Below are positions 25,206-33,325 of a stretch of DNA of 54,308 bases, piece after piece. The position numbers were made by a program, and so were the translations under genes. Numbering within the stretch: the first letter of the stretch is position 1; every line of letters starts with the position of its first letter. Source of the stretch: an uncultured Nocardioidaceae bacterium. GTDB taxonomy: Bacteria; Actinomycetota; Actinomycetes; Propionibacteriales; Nocardioidaceae. Under the pieces are notes generated by a model. It ran no database searches. It was not told the DNA's origin and saw only the letters and a program-made list of their open reading frames with translations. The stretch is from contig CADCUI010000006.1 in NCBI GenBank assembly GCA_902805845.1, forward strand, positions 1-54,308, written 5' to 3'.

Positions 25206-25547
25206 TCAGCCGTATCCCAGCTCGTGCAGCCGGTCGTCGTCGATCCCGAAGTGGTGCGCGATCTCGTGCACGACCGTGATCCTGACCTCTTCGACGACGT
25301 CGGCCTCGGTCTCGCAGATCTCGAGGATCGGGCGGCGGAAGATCGTGACCTGGTCCGGCAGCGCCATCGTGTAACCGCTGTCGCGCTCGGTGAGGGGCGT
25401 CCCCAGGTAGAGACCCAGAAGGTGCGGGTCGTCCGGAGGCGGCTCGTCGTCGATCAGCACGACGCAGTTGTCGACGTGCGCGGCGAGCTGCGGTGGCAGT
25501 GAGTCCAGGGCGTCTCGCACGAGGTCCTGGAACCGCTCGACGTCCAT
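25206..25547 (-). CDS. Zincin-like metallopeptidase family protein
   Basis: 113 aa compact HExxH protein of the actinobacterial metallopeptidase family. N-terminal helix (FQDLVRDALDSLPPQL), acidic beta region ending LGLYLGTPLTER, TIFRRPILEICE, and the zinc motif VVHEIAHHFGIDD near the C-terminus. Family members are predicted peptidases of unknown substrate. ATG 25547 was chosen over an in-frame start three codons upstream. It converges with the second fluoride-channel gene (5 nt between stops). Confidence 0.85.
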   Translation of the reverse strand: MDVERFQDLVRDALDSLPPQLAAHVDNCVVLIDDEPPPDDPHLLGLYLGTPLTERDSGYTMALPDQVTIFRRPILEICETEADVVEEVRITVVHEIAHHFGIDDDRLHELGYG

Positions 25548-25664
25548 CGAGATCACCGGGTCATCACGGTCCCATCCTGCCGGTTGCCGCCAGCCCTCAC
25601 TCGGGATGCGGTCGCCGCTCCAGGGTGTGGTGCCCTGATATCGTCCGGTGACTCAGCCGATCAG

Positions 25665-25737
25665 GCCCCCATCGTCTAGCGGCCCAGGACCCCGCCCTTT
25701 CACGGCGGTAGCACGGGTTCGAATCCCGTTGGGGGTG
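25665..25737 (+). tRNA. tRNA-Glu (anticodon TTC)
   Basis: 73-nt cloverleaf. Acceptor GCCCCCA pairs with TGGGGGT (one G-U), the anticodon loop is CTTTCAC, and the T-arm is CGGGTTCGAATCCCG. CCA is not encoded as a full triplet. A strong hairpin follows about 54 nt downstream. Confidence 0.95.
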
Positions 25738-25790
25738 CCCGGCGGGGCTAGGCTGCGACCAGGCGCCAGTTTTCCTGGACCTACCCCGCA

Positions 25791-25823
25791 GCGTCCCCTC
25801 CCACCTCGTGTGGGAGGGGACGC
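25791..25823 (+). terminator. 14-bp hairpin after tRNA-Glu
   Basis: Perfect stem GCGTCCCCTCCCAC / GTGGGAGGGGACGC with a 5-nt loop, followed by CTTCGGTTTCGG. It lacks a long T-run, as is common for high-GC terminators. Confidence 0.8.
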
Positions 25824-25895
25824 CTTCGGTTTCGGATCGGGCAGGGGAGGCTGTTAGAGTTCCCCCGCTGACGCTGTTGCGGCGTCGTTCAGCAT

Positions 25896-25969
25896 GGCCC
25901 CGTAGCGCAGTTGGTTAGCGCGCCGCCCTGTCACGGCGGAGGCCGCGGGTTCGAGTCCCGTCGGGGTCG
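25896..25969 (+). tRNA. tRNA-Asp (anticodon GTC)
   Basis: 74 nt. Acceptor GGCCCCG pairs with CGGGGTC (one G-U), the anticodon loop is CTGTCAC, the T-arm is GCGGGTTCGAGTCCCG, and the discriminator is G. Confidence 0.95.
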
Positions 25970-25995
25970 CCAGCCGGCAGTTCGCTGCCGGCATC

Positions 25996-26069
25996 GGCCA
26001 GGTAGCTCAGTTGGTACGAGCGACCGACTGAAAATCGGTAGGTCGGCGGTTCGACCCCGCCCCTGGCCA
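25996..26069 (+). tRNA. tRNA-Phe (anticodon GAA)
   Basis: Acceptor GGCCAGG pairs with CCTGGCC, the anticodon loop is CTGAAAA, and the T-loop is TTCGACC. Discriminator A is followed by an encoded CCA (26070-26072). It lies 26 nt after tRNA-Asp, so the two are probably one transcript. Confidence 0.95.
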
Positions 26070-26074
26070 CCAGC

Positions 26075-26111
26075 CAGCCGCAGGTCGCGCCCACGGCGCG
26101 ACCTGCGGCTG
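26075..26111 (+). terminator. 17-bp hairpin after tRNA-Phe
   Basis: Perfect stem: the left arm begins CAGCCGCAGGTCGCGCC, the loop is CAC (26092-26094), and the right arm is the exact complement. It ends the tRNA transcript. Confidence 0.85.
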
Positions 26112-26168
26112 TCGGCGTCTGCTCCGTCCGATCACCGTGTTCAGCAGGCCGCTTCACACCGGCGAAGT

Positions 26169-26891
26169 TCAGCCGATGGCTTGACTCAACCCGAGCGCCG
26201 CGACGCCGGCCAGCGCGAGCATCCAGCTGGCGAAGGAGCCGATGAGGAAGTACTCCGTCACGTCGCTGGCGCCCCGGACCTCACGCTGGAGCTCAGGGAA
26301 GCGGAGCAGCCCCTTCGCCGCGACGACCACCGACGCCGCGGTGAAATGGCCACTGGCCCCGAGGCCCACGATCACGAGCCGTTCCATCGGCCCGAGGACG
26401 CGGCCACCCTTGAGCTGCTTCTCGTGCGGAGTCGCGGGCACGCCGACCGCGTCGAGGAGCAGACGCACGACGACGTTGCCGGTGGCGAGCTGCGCGAGCA
26501 GCACGCCCAGCAGCAGGGTCGCCTCCTCGACGCCGAACCGGCCGAGTGGTCCCGGCAGGTGCCGGGTCAGGGGGCCCACCACGTCGGAGCCCAGCAAGCC
26601 GAAGGCCAGCCCTCCCCCCATGCCGACGAAGGCGAGCGTGCGTGCTCCGGACCCGCCGCCGCCCAGCGCCGCCGCCGAGCCCAGCAGCCACAGCAGGAAG
26701 CAGCTTCCCCAGCCGAGCAGGAGGAGGAAGGTCCGGGCCGCCGTGACCTCGACGGCGAGAGCCCCGGCCAGCAGCAGGAGCCCGCCGCCGGTGGCGATGA
26801 GTGCCCGACGTCTCACCGAGGTGATGTCCCGGGCAGCGCGGACGAGGTCGCACACGCCGATCACTGCCAGCCACACCGCCAGCTCGATCAT
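26169..26891 (-). CDS. SatE-like membrane protein next to SatD
   Basis: 240 aa with about six hydrophobic segments. The C-terminal part is the conserved region seen in membrane partners of SatD: GPMERLVIVGLGASGHFTA, VVAAKGLLRFPEL, then SDVTEYFLIGSFASWMLAL. The start overlaps the SatD stop by four bases, so they are translationally coupled. In streptococci satD/satE belong to a secretion and acid tolerance locus; the function here is unknown. Confidence 0.72.
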   Translation of the reverse strand: MIELAVWLAVIGVCDLVRAARDITSVRRRALIATGGGLLLLAGALAVEVTAARTFLLLLGWGSCFLLWLLGSAAALGGGGSGARTLAFVGMGGGLAFGLLGSDVVGPLTRHLPGPLGRFGVEEATLLLGVLLAQLATGNVVVRLLLDAVGVPATPHEKQLKGGRVLGPMERLVIVGLGASGHFTAASVVVAAKGLLRFPELQREVRGASDVTEYFLIGSFASWMLALAGVAALGLSQAIG

Positions 26892-27502
26892 CCGTCACCT
26901 CTCCCCTCTGTCTGCACGAGGAGCGCCTGCGCGTCCCGCACCGCGGCGATGCCACGTGCGAACTGCTGGGACACCGCTGACTTGGTCACGCCCTCTGCCT
27001 CCGCGATGCGCTGCTGCGACTCGCCCTGCAGGGACAGGCGTAGCATCCGCCACCCCCGTTCTCCGAGCCGGTCGACCAAGGCGTCCCGACAGAGAAGGTG
27101 GGCGTTGGCGACCGCAGCGCCCGGACCGACGAACCACGTGCGAAGCCGGGAGCGGCGCGGGGCGGCCAGCCACTCGAGCGCCTCACGCGCTGCCCACCAC
27201 GCCGGCCCGTCCTGCAGCAAGGGCCGTCGGGCCGCGTCGAACACATCGGCCTCCCCGTGCCCGATGCCGATGCGCACGTCCACCTCTGGCAGCAGGCCGA
27301 GCCTCACCAGCAGTGCCGCGCCGCTTGCCTCACCGAGGGTCGAGAAGGCACCCTGGAACTCGTCGCCGACGGTGACCTCGAGCCTTTGCACACCGTGGGA
27401 CCGCTGCTCGACATCGGCGAGGACCGCGTCGACACGTCGCTGAGCGGCCGCCCGGTCAGCCAGCCGGCGGGATCCGACGAGGTCGCCGATGAGCGCGTAC
27501 AC
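26888..27502 (-). CDS. SatD family protein with C-terminal HTH
   Basis: 204 aa. It starts VYALIGDLVGSRRLADRAA, the SatD N-terminus, followed by LEVTVGDEFQGAF and VDVRIGIGHGE, a fold related to nucleotide cyclase/GGDEF-like domains. The C-terminal part (RMLRLSLQGESQQRIAEAEGVTKSAVSQQ, quoted here as two adjacent blocks RMLRLSLQGESQQ and RIAEAEGVTKSAVSQQ) is a sigma-70 region 4-like helix-turn-helix, suggesting DNA binding. GTG 27502 is chosen: a -10 box TATGAT ends six bases upstream, making the mRNA leaderless. The promoter sits in an inverted repeat and is divergent from the large membrane-protein gene. Confidence 0.8.
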   Translation of the reverse strand: MYALIGDLVGSRRLADRAAAQRRVDAVLADVEQRSHGVQRLEVTVGDEFQGAFSTLGEASGAALLVRLGLLPEVDVRIGIGHGEADVFDAARRPLLQDGPAWWAAREALEWLAAPRRSRLRTWFVGPGAAVANAHLLCRDALVDRLGERGWRMLRLSLQGESQQRIAEAEGVTKSAVSQQFARGIAAVRDAQALLVQTEGRGDG

Positions 27503-27521
27503 GTTCAGATCATAGCTGAAC
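27503..27521 (-). promoter_or_regulatory. SatD promoter: TATGAT -10 inside inverted repeat GTTCAG-N7-CTGAAC
   Basis: Plus-strand GTTCAG (27503-27508) and CTGAAC (27516-27521) flank ATCATAG. The minus-strand -10 hexamer TATGAT is 27509-27514, six bases before GTG 27502. Because SatD carries an HTH, self-regulation at this site is a plausible inference. Confidence 0.6.
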
Positions 27522-27680
27522 TCGGCCGTAGTGAAGTCCTGGCCTGAACTTTCCGGCTTCCGAGCAGTCCCGATCCGGCCATGGATGGCCTCTCCCGCGC
27601 ACCTGCTTGAGTACGTGCACTCACGTCGGTTGAGTCCTGACTCGCTCTTCCGCCACCTCCCGCTGTGGCTTGATGAGCAC

Positions 27681-30179
27681 ATGAGGCGATTCGCGGATCC
27701 GCAACGCTGCCCCGACTGCACCTCCCCGTTGCCTGCAGGCGCGAGTCAGTGCCACAGCTGCGGCCTGCTCCTGGCCGGACCGCTCGGCCGGGAGCTGTTC
27801 GCCACACTGACCCGGGCCGACGACCTGCTGCGGCGCATGCGGGAGGCATCTCACGTGCCCCTCACCTCGCCTCTCACCCCGCCCACACCAGTGCCGACGG
27901 CGACGGCGACGGCGACCTCCCGGCCCAGCTCGGTGCCGAAGATCCTGCTGGCGCTGGGCGCGACGTGCCTTCTCGTCGCCGCGCTGGTCTTCCTCGCCGT
28001 CACCTGGTCGAGCCTCGGCATCGCGGGACGCACCCTCACCCTCGTCCTGCTGACCGTCGCGATGGGTGGGATCACCGCCTGGGTGGCGGCCCGGGACCTG
28101 CGGGGGGCGACCGAGGCCCTCGGGCTGGTGACCGTGGGACTGGTCGCCCTTGACCTTGCCGGCGCACGTACGGCCGGATGGCTCGGCGACCCGTCCGAGC
28201 CCACCTTTCTCCTGATCCTGGGGGCACTGCTCCTCACCGGCGGCACAGCCGCGGCGCGGCTGCTGGGACGGACTCCGGTCGGAGCCTTCACCGGTGGCGA
28301 GGCGGCCGCCGTCCTCGGCGCCGCTCTCCTTGCCGTCGGCCTCGCGACGCAGGACTGGGGGAACGCCGGCGCGAGGCTCGCGGTGGCGACCCTCGTCATC
28401 GTCGGAGCCGCCGCCGCGGCATGGACGCTGGCCGGCGCGAGCACCCGTCTCTTCCGGGTCACCGCCTGGGGCACGTCGATCGTCGCCTGCGGGACCTGGT
28501 TGTGCCTGCTCCTCGCAGGCGTCGACCACCTCAGCCTCCACCCCTCGGTCCGGTCGTCCTGGGGGGGTCTCGAGGTGTGGCCGGTCCTCGCCGCAGCGGC
28601 CATCGCACTCGCCCTGGCCGGCGTACCGAAGCTCCACATCACAGTTCGCGTGGCCTGGGCAGGCGCCGGACTGGTCGCCGTCACGGCCGCGATCATCGCT
28701 CCCGCGCTCGACGAGGGGCCGAACACGTCGACCGGCGCCGTCCTGGTCGCTGTCGCTGCGGCCGCCGCCCTGACGCTGCTGACCCGTCGTCCCTGGGCCG
28801 CGGCGGGGCTGGGGGTCACCCTGCTGGGCTCGCTCCACCTCGGCATCCAGGTGCTGGTTCTCGGTGGCGCGGCCGCCGAGCGGTACGTCGATGCCGCGGC
28901 CGCCGCCTGGGCAGGCGACCCCGGCGGCCGCTTCGGTGAGTACGTCGCCTCCCCGGACATCGCCGACCCGTGGCTGCTCCCCGTCTGCGTCGCCGTCCTC
29001 GCGGCCGCCGGAGCAGCCATGTCACGGCTGACCGACGGCGGCCGCACGCAACCGGTGACCGTCCTCGCCGTTCCGGCCGGTGCGGTGCTCGGCGTCGTGG
29101 CGGTCACGACTCTCGTTCTGCATCCGGTGCCGGTGTCGCTGGCGGTCGGCTCGCTCCTCGCGGTCGCGGTCCTGTTCGCCGTGCCCGCGTTGCGGCGCGA
29201 CGATCCGCTGACTGGCCCGCTCGCCGGCGTGTTCCTGGCCGGCGCCCTGGTCCTCGGCGGCTACGACGAGTCCACCACGCTGGCCGCGGTGGTGGTCTCG
29301 CTGGTGCTGGCGGCGCTCGTGCACCTGCGCACCCGCCGCGTGACGACGGCGGTCGGCTCCGGCATCGCCGTGCCGCCACTGGTGGCCGCGCTGGCGTGGA
29401 CGGCCGGGGCGCTGATCGACGTGCCGGGCACGTGGGCTGCGTTCGCCGGGCTGCTCGTTCTCGTCGTGGTCGCCCTGACCCGGGTCTCCGTGCCGACCGC
29501 GGGAGGCTCGGCAGCTGCCCGTCTCAGTGTCGAGGCGACAGCGCTGATCACGGCCGTGCCCCTGGCGGTGGTCGGCGTGGACGCGGCCGCCGCTCCGCGG
29601 GAGGCGACGTGGGCCGCTCTCTACCTCACCGTCGTGGGCGCTGCGGCCAGCGCGATGGCGCTGCTGCGCCGGGACCGGCGAGAAGCCGGCTGGCTGGGCG
29701 GGCTCCTGCTCGCCGCCGCGACCTGGGTGCGGCTGTACGACCTGGGCGTCGAGGCGCCCGAACCCTACACGCTCCCCAGCGCCCTGGCGCTGCTCGTGAT
29801 CGGGTGGCGGCACGTGCGAGGCGACGACCAGTCGTCGACCCACCTGGCCCTGGGCCCGGGGCTGGGGCTGGCGCTCGTGCCGTCGGCGCTGTGGGTGCTC
29901 GAGGATCCGCTCAGCCTCAGGGCGCTGCTGCTCGGCGCGGCCTGCCTGGCGCTGGTGGTCGGCGGTGTGCAGGCACGGTGGTCGGCGCCGCTCGCCTACG
30001 GCGCGGTGGTAGGAGCCGTCGTGGTGCTGCGGGAGGCCGGCCCGTACGTCGGCGACGCGGTCCCCCGCTGGGCGCTCATCGGCGCAGCCGGTGTGCTTCT
30101 CATCGTCATGGGCGTGACCTGGGAACAGCGCCTCCAGCAGGCGCGATCGGCGGCGCGCTACGTGGGCCGACTCCGCTGA
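27681..30179 (+). CDS. Large polytopic membrane protein with N-terminal zinc ribbon (SCO7613 C-terminal-domain type)
   Basis: 832 aa from ATG 27681. N-terminal zinc ribbon: CPDC and CHSC about 17 residues apart, then a low-complexity Pro/Thr/Ala linker. The rest is almost wholly hydrophobic, with some 20 or more membrane segments separated by short loops, e.g. ILLALGATCLLVAALVFLAV. This matches the actinobacterial membrane proteins named for SCO7613; the role is unknown. The frame is open to 27531, and starts at 27585 or 27681 are both possible; I prefer 27681 because homologues usually begin just before the zinc ribbon. It converges with bldC. Confidence 0.75.
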   Translation: MRRFADPQRCPDCTSPLPAGASQCHSCGLLLAGPLGRELFATLTRADDLLRRMREASHVPLTSPLTPPTPVPTATATATSRPSSVPKILLALGATCLLVAALVFLAVTWSSLGIAGRTLTLVLLTVAMGGITAWVAARDLRGATEALGLVTVGLVALDLAGARTAGWLGDPSEPTFLLILGALLLTGGTAAARLLGRTPVGAFTGGEAAAVLGAALLAVGLATQDWGNAGARLAVATLVIVGAAAAAWTLAGASTRLFRVTAWGTSIVACGTWLCLLLAGVDHLSLHPSVRSSWGGLEVWPVLAAAAIALALAGVPKLHITVRVAWAGAGLVAVTAAIIAPALDEGPNTSTGAVLVAVAAAAALTLLTRRPWAAAGLGVTLLGSLHLGIQVLVLGGAAAERYVDAAAAAWAGDPGGRFGEYVASPDIADPWLLPVCVAVLAAAGAAMSRLTDGGRTQPVTVLAVPAGAVLGVVAVTTLVLHPVPVSLAVGSLLAVAVLFAVPALRRDDPLTGPLAGVFLAGALVLGGYDESTTLAAVVVSLVLAALVHLRTRRVTTAVGSGIAVPPLVAALAWTAGALIDVPGTWAAFAGLLVLVVVALTRVSVPTAGGSAAARLSVEATALITAVPLAVVGVDAAAAPREATWAALYLTVVGAAASAMALLRRDRREAGWLGGLLLAAATWVRLYDLGVEAPEPYTLPSALALLVIGWRHVRGDDQSSTHLALGPGLGLALVPSALWVLEDPLSLRALLLGAACLALVVGGVQARWSAPLAYGAVVGAVVVLREAGPYVGDAVPRWALIGAAGVLLIVMGVTWEQRLQQARSAARYVGRLR

Positions 30180-30206
30180 GCGGGCCGACAGGCGTGGTCG
30201 CCAGGG

Positions 30207-30425
30207 TCAGCCGAGTTCCTCGCCGCGGCGCTGCTCGGGCAGCATGCCGCTGAGCAGCTCGCGAACCTCCGACTCCCGGTAGCGACGGTGGCCGCCCAGC
30301 GTGCGGATGGAGCTCAGCTTGCCGGCCTTGGCCCAACGGGTCACGGTCTTCGGATCGACACGGAACATCGACGCGACTTCGGCAGGCGTGAGCAGCGCCT
30401 CTGACTCAGGTGGTCGCGCGTTCAT
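30207..30425 (-). CDS. bldC: BldC-like MerR-family transcriptional regulator
   Basis: 72 aa. It consists of one winged-helix DNA-binding domain: LLTPAEVASMFRVDPKTVTRWA, the recognition segment KAGKLSSIRTLGGHRRYRESEV, and a short tail. (The first block is given as LLTPAEVASMF / RVDPKTVTRWA.) It is near identical to Streptomyces BldC, which binds DNA as asymmetric head-to-tail oligomers on direct repeats and delays development. GGAGGT sits just before ATG 30425. It is divergent from vdh, the arrangement also found in Streptomyces. Confidence 0.93.
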   Translation of the reverse strand: MNARPPESEALLTPAEVASMFRVDPKTVTRWAKAGKLSSIRTLGGHRRYRESEVRELLSGMLPEQRRGEELG

Positions 30426-30491
30426 GGCGAACCTCCGATGTGTATGTGATCCCCAAGTACGTCGCAGCAGCTCCCCCACGACGCCTTGACA

Positions 30492-30521
30492 ATAGTAGGA
30501 CAGAACGGCAATCCCCGACAA
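30492..30521 (-). promoter_or_regulatory. bldC promoter: TTGTCG-N18-TACTAT
   Basis: On the minus strand, -35 TTGTCG (30516-30521) and -10 TACTAT (30492-30497), 18 bp apart. The start point would be near 30485, giving a leader of about 60 nt with SD GGAGGT. Confidence 0.6.
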
Positions 30522-30713
30522 TGGTCCGGTTAGGGACTGATGGGTAAGACAGGACTTAAGCCCCGCGAACCGAACGAAAGTTCCCGGTCCAGTCCTGACC
30601 TCCGCCCCCCCGCGGGCCGGATCGCTAGCCTGTGAGCAGGCCCCCACCACCCCGAGGTCCGACCGTCAGCCCGCACCACCCCCGCGGGTCGTCCTACCGA
30701 GAGGGTCACCCCC

Positions 30714-31835
30714 GTGACCGTAGCGTCGTCGGCGTCCCCCGAACCAGCACCGGGACCAGCAGCAGGACCGGGCGTCTTCTCCCGCATCGCCGGCCACGAG
30801 CAGGTCGTGCACTGCTCCGACGAGAGCACCGGCCTCCGGGCGATCATCGCGATCCACTCCACCGCGCTCGGCCCGGCCCTGGGCGGCACTCGCTTCTACC
30901 CCTATGCCGACGAGCAGGCGGCGCTCGACGACGTGCTCGCGCTGTCGCGGGGCATGTCCTACAAGGCTGCCGCCGCCGGCCTCGACCTGGGCGGGGGCAA
31001 GGCGGTGATCATCGGCGATCCCGCGACGGTGAAGACCGACGTGCTGCTCCGCGCCTACGGCCGGTTCGTGCAGAGCCTCGGCGGGCGCTACTACACCGCC
31101 TGCGACGTCGGCACCTTCAGCACCGACATGGACGTGGTCGCCCGCGAGTGCCGGTTCGTGACCGGTCGTACGACGGGCGCCGGCGGTGCCGGCGACAGCG
31201 CCGTGCTGACGGCGTACGGCGTGTTCCAGGGCATGCGCGCCGCCGCGCAGGTGGCCTGGGGGCAGCCAAGCCTGCGCGGCCGGACGGTCGGGGTCGCCGG
31301 GGTCGGCAAGGTCGGGCGGCACCTCGTGCGCCACCTCGTCGACGACGGCGCCGCCGTGGTCGTCAGCGACGTGAGCGCCGACGCGGTCGCCGCAGTCCGT
31401 GGAGAGCACCCGACGGTGCGGTCCGTGACGTCGAGCGACGACCTGGTCGGGGCGGACCTCGACGTCTATGCACCGTGCGCCCTCGGCGGCGCGCTCGACG
31501 ACGCGGTGGTCGCCGCGCTCCGCGCCCGGATCGTCTGCGGCGCCGCCAACAACCAGCTCGCGCACCCTGGGCTCGACAAGGTGCTCGCCGACCGGGGCGT
31601 GCTCTACGCGCCCGACTACGTGGTCAACGCCGGCGGGCTGATCCAGGTCGCCGACGAGCTGCAGGGCTTCTCGTTCGAGCGGGCCCGTGACCGGGTCACC
31701 CTCATCTACGACTCCACGCTCGAGGTGTTCCGGATCGCCGACGCCGACGGGGTGCCGCCGGCGGCGGCCGCCGACCGGTTGGCTGAGCACCGGATGGCTC
31801 AGGTCGGTCGGGGCCGGGGCATCTGGCTCGGCTGA
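30714..31835 (+). CDS. vdh: Glu/Leu/Phe/Val dehydrogenase, probably valine dehydrogenase
   Basis: 373 aa NAD-dependent amino acid dehydrogenase that oxidatively deaminates branched-chain amino acids. N-terminal catalytic part: [32 protein letters not shown] with the catalytic Lys residues, and the catalytic Asp in YTACDVGT. The NAD-binding Rossmann motif is [17 protein letters not shown], and the C-terminus has CGAANNQLA and [12 protein letters not shown] 30714 follows GAGAGGG. Valine rather than leucine specificity is inferred from its position beside bldC, as for Streptomyces vdh. Its products would feed the 2-oxo-acid dehydrogenase at 49.9-53.7 kb. Confidence 0.88.
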   Translation: MTVASSASPEPAPGPAAGPGVFSRIAGHEQVVHCSDESTGLRAIIAIHSTALGPALGGTRFYPYADEQAALDDVLALSRGMSYKAAAAGLDLGGGKAVIIGDPATVKTDVLLRAYGRFVQSLGGRYYTACDVGTFSTDMDVVARECRFVTGRTTGAGGAGDSAVLTAYGVFQGMRAAAQVAWGQPSLRGRTVGVAGVGKVGRHLVRHLVDDGAAVVVSDVSADAVAAVRGEHPTVRSVTSSDDLVGADLDVYAPCALGGALDDAVVAALRARIVCGAANNQLAHPGLDKVLADRGVLYAPDYVVNAGGLIQVADELQGFSFERARDRVTLIYDSTLEVFRIADADGVPPAAAADRLAEHRMAQVGRGRGIWLG

Positions 31836-31871
31836 CCCACCTCGCGTCCGGTGAGGCGCAGTCGGGCGCGG

Positions 31872-32057
31872 TCACTCGCGCTCTGCGGTGTCCACCCCGT
31901 CGTCGTCGTCGACCACGGGGTCCTCGTTCGGGGGTGGGGGGCTGCCCGACCCTCCGTGCAGCTCCTGCGCCAACGCCCCGAAGTCCGTCTCGTGAGTGCG
32001 GTACTTCAGGTCGCGGGCGACCTTGGTCTGCTTAGCCTTCGCACGGCCGCGCCCCAT
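31872..32057 (-). CDS. DUF3073 family protein
   Basis: 61 aa. It begins MGRGRAKAKQTKVARDLKY, the diagnostic start of the DUF3073 family of small actinobacterial proteins, and ends in an acidic Pro/Asp-rich tail. The basic N-terminus suggests RNA or DNA contact; function unknown. GAGGGGGT precedes ATG 32057. It lies between vdh and purM, a common position in actinobacteria. Confidence 0.9.
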   Translation of the reverse strand: MGRGRAKAKQTKVARDLKYRTHETDFGALAQELHGGSGSPPPPNEDPVVDDDDGVDTAERE

Positions 32058-32241
32058 AGGGTCGACCCCCTCGCACACTTGGCCGGCGTCAGGAAACCTC
32101 GGCCACCCGCCTGTGGATCGAGCGTGGTGCCGAGGAGACATGCGTCCGGTCTGACCAATGATTTGTCTCGTGCGGGCAAGGCTACCTGCCGCTCTCGGCT
32201 CGCGCACACCAAGTCCGGGCGTCGGCGGTGCGAGCCGGCGG

Positions 32242-33318
32242 TCAGTCGGCGTACGTGCCCTGCAGCAGCACCGACGCCGGCTCCCGGCCGGTGGCCTCCA
32301 CCAGGGACACCTCGCCGCAGACCCACGCGGTCACCTCGTGCTCACCCAGCGTGGCCAGCACCCGCCCGAGGTCCTCGGCGTCGACGACCGCGACCATGCC
32401 GACGCCCATGTTGAGGGTGCGCTCGAGATCCGGGAGGGCAACTCCGCCCACGTCCTGCACCAGCCGGAAGACCGGCTGAGGGGCCCACGTGGAGCGGTCG
32501 ATGGTCACCGCCACCTCCTCGGGGAGCACGCGGGCGAGGTTCGCCGCCAAGCCACCACCGGTGACGTGCGACATCGCATGGGTGCGGGTCTCGCGTGCCA
32601 GCGCGAGGCAGGCCTTGGCGTAGACCCGGGTGGGCTCGAGCAGCTCCTCGCCGAGAGTCCGGCCGAGCTCGTCGACGTGGCGTTCCAGCGACCATCCCGC
32701 GCCCTGACCGCCGGCGCCCTCCAGCAGCACGTGCCGCACCAGCGAGTAGCCGTTGCTGTGGAGCCCGCTGCTGCGCATCGCCACGACGAGGTCCCCGGGC
32801 CGGACGCGGCCAGGTCCCAGCAGCCGGGTCGCCTCCACGACACCGGTCGTCGAGCCGGCGAGGTCGTACTCGTCGGGGCCGAGCAGACCTGGATGCTCCG
32901 CGGTCTCGCCTCCGAGCAGCGCGCAGCCGGCCTGCACGCACGCCTCGGCGATGCCCTGCACGATCGCCGCCACCCGCTCGGGCACCACGCGACCGGTGGC
33001 GATGTAGTCGGTGAGGAACAACGGCTCGGCCCCGCAGACGACGAGGTCGTCGACGAGCATGCCCACCAGGTCGAAGCCGATGGTGTGGTGGACGTCCATG
33101 GCCTGCGCGATCGCCACCTTGGTGCCGACGCCGTCCGCGCTCGTCGCGAGCAGCGGACGGTCGAAGCGCTTCAGGTCGCTGGCGTCGAACAGTCCGGCGA
33201 AGCCGCCGATGCCGCCGAGGACCTCCGGCCGCCGGGCCTTCTCGACCCAGACCCGCATGAGCTCCACGGCCCGGTCCCCGGCGTCGATCGACACCCCGGC
33301 CTGCTCGTAGGAGGTCAC
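32242..33318 (-). CDS. purM: Phosphoribosylformylglycinamidine cyclo-ligase (AIR synthetase)
   Basis: 358 aa. It closes FGAM to AIR with ATP, step 5 of purine synthesis. Family blocks: YEQAGVSIDAGDRAV, the ATP site segment SADGVGTKVAIAQ, DLVVCGAEPLFLTDYIATG, GGETAEHPG, GLHSNGYSLVR and MSHVTGGGLAANLARVLP. The GTG start is seven bases after the purF stop, so purF-purM is one operon. Full length. Confidence 0.95.
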   Translation of the reverse strand: MTSYEQAGVSIDAGDRAVELMRVWVEKARRPEVLGGIGGFAGLFDASDLKRFDRPLLATSADGVGTKVAIAQAMDVHHTIGFDLVGMLVDDLVVCGAEPLFLTDYIATGRVVPERVAAIVQGIAEACVQAGCALLGGETAEHPGLLGPDEYDLAGSTTGVVEATRLLGPGRVRPGDLVVAMRSSGLHSNGYSLVRHVLLEGAGGQGAGWSLERHVDELGRTLGEELLEPTRVYAKACLALARETRTHAMSHVTGGGLAANLARVLPEEVAVTIDRSTWAPQPVFRLVQDVGGVALPDLERTLNMGVGMVAVVDAEDLGRVLATLGEHEVTAWVCGEVSLVEATGREPASVLLQGTYAD

Positions 33319-33325
33319 GGCGTGC

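Noticed and set aside
25915-26157. Minus-strand and plus-strand open frames across the tRNA genes
   Set aside because: They overlap clear tRNA cloverleaves and terminator hairpins and encode nothing recognisable.
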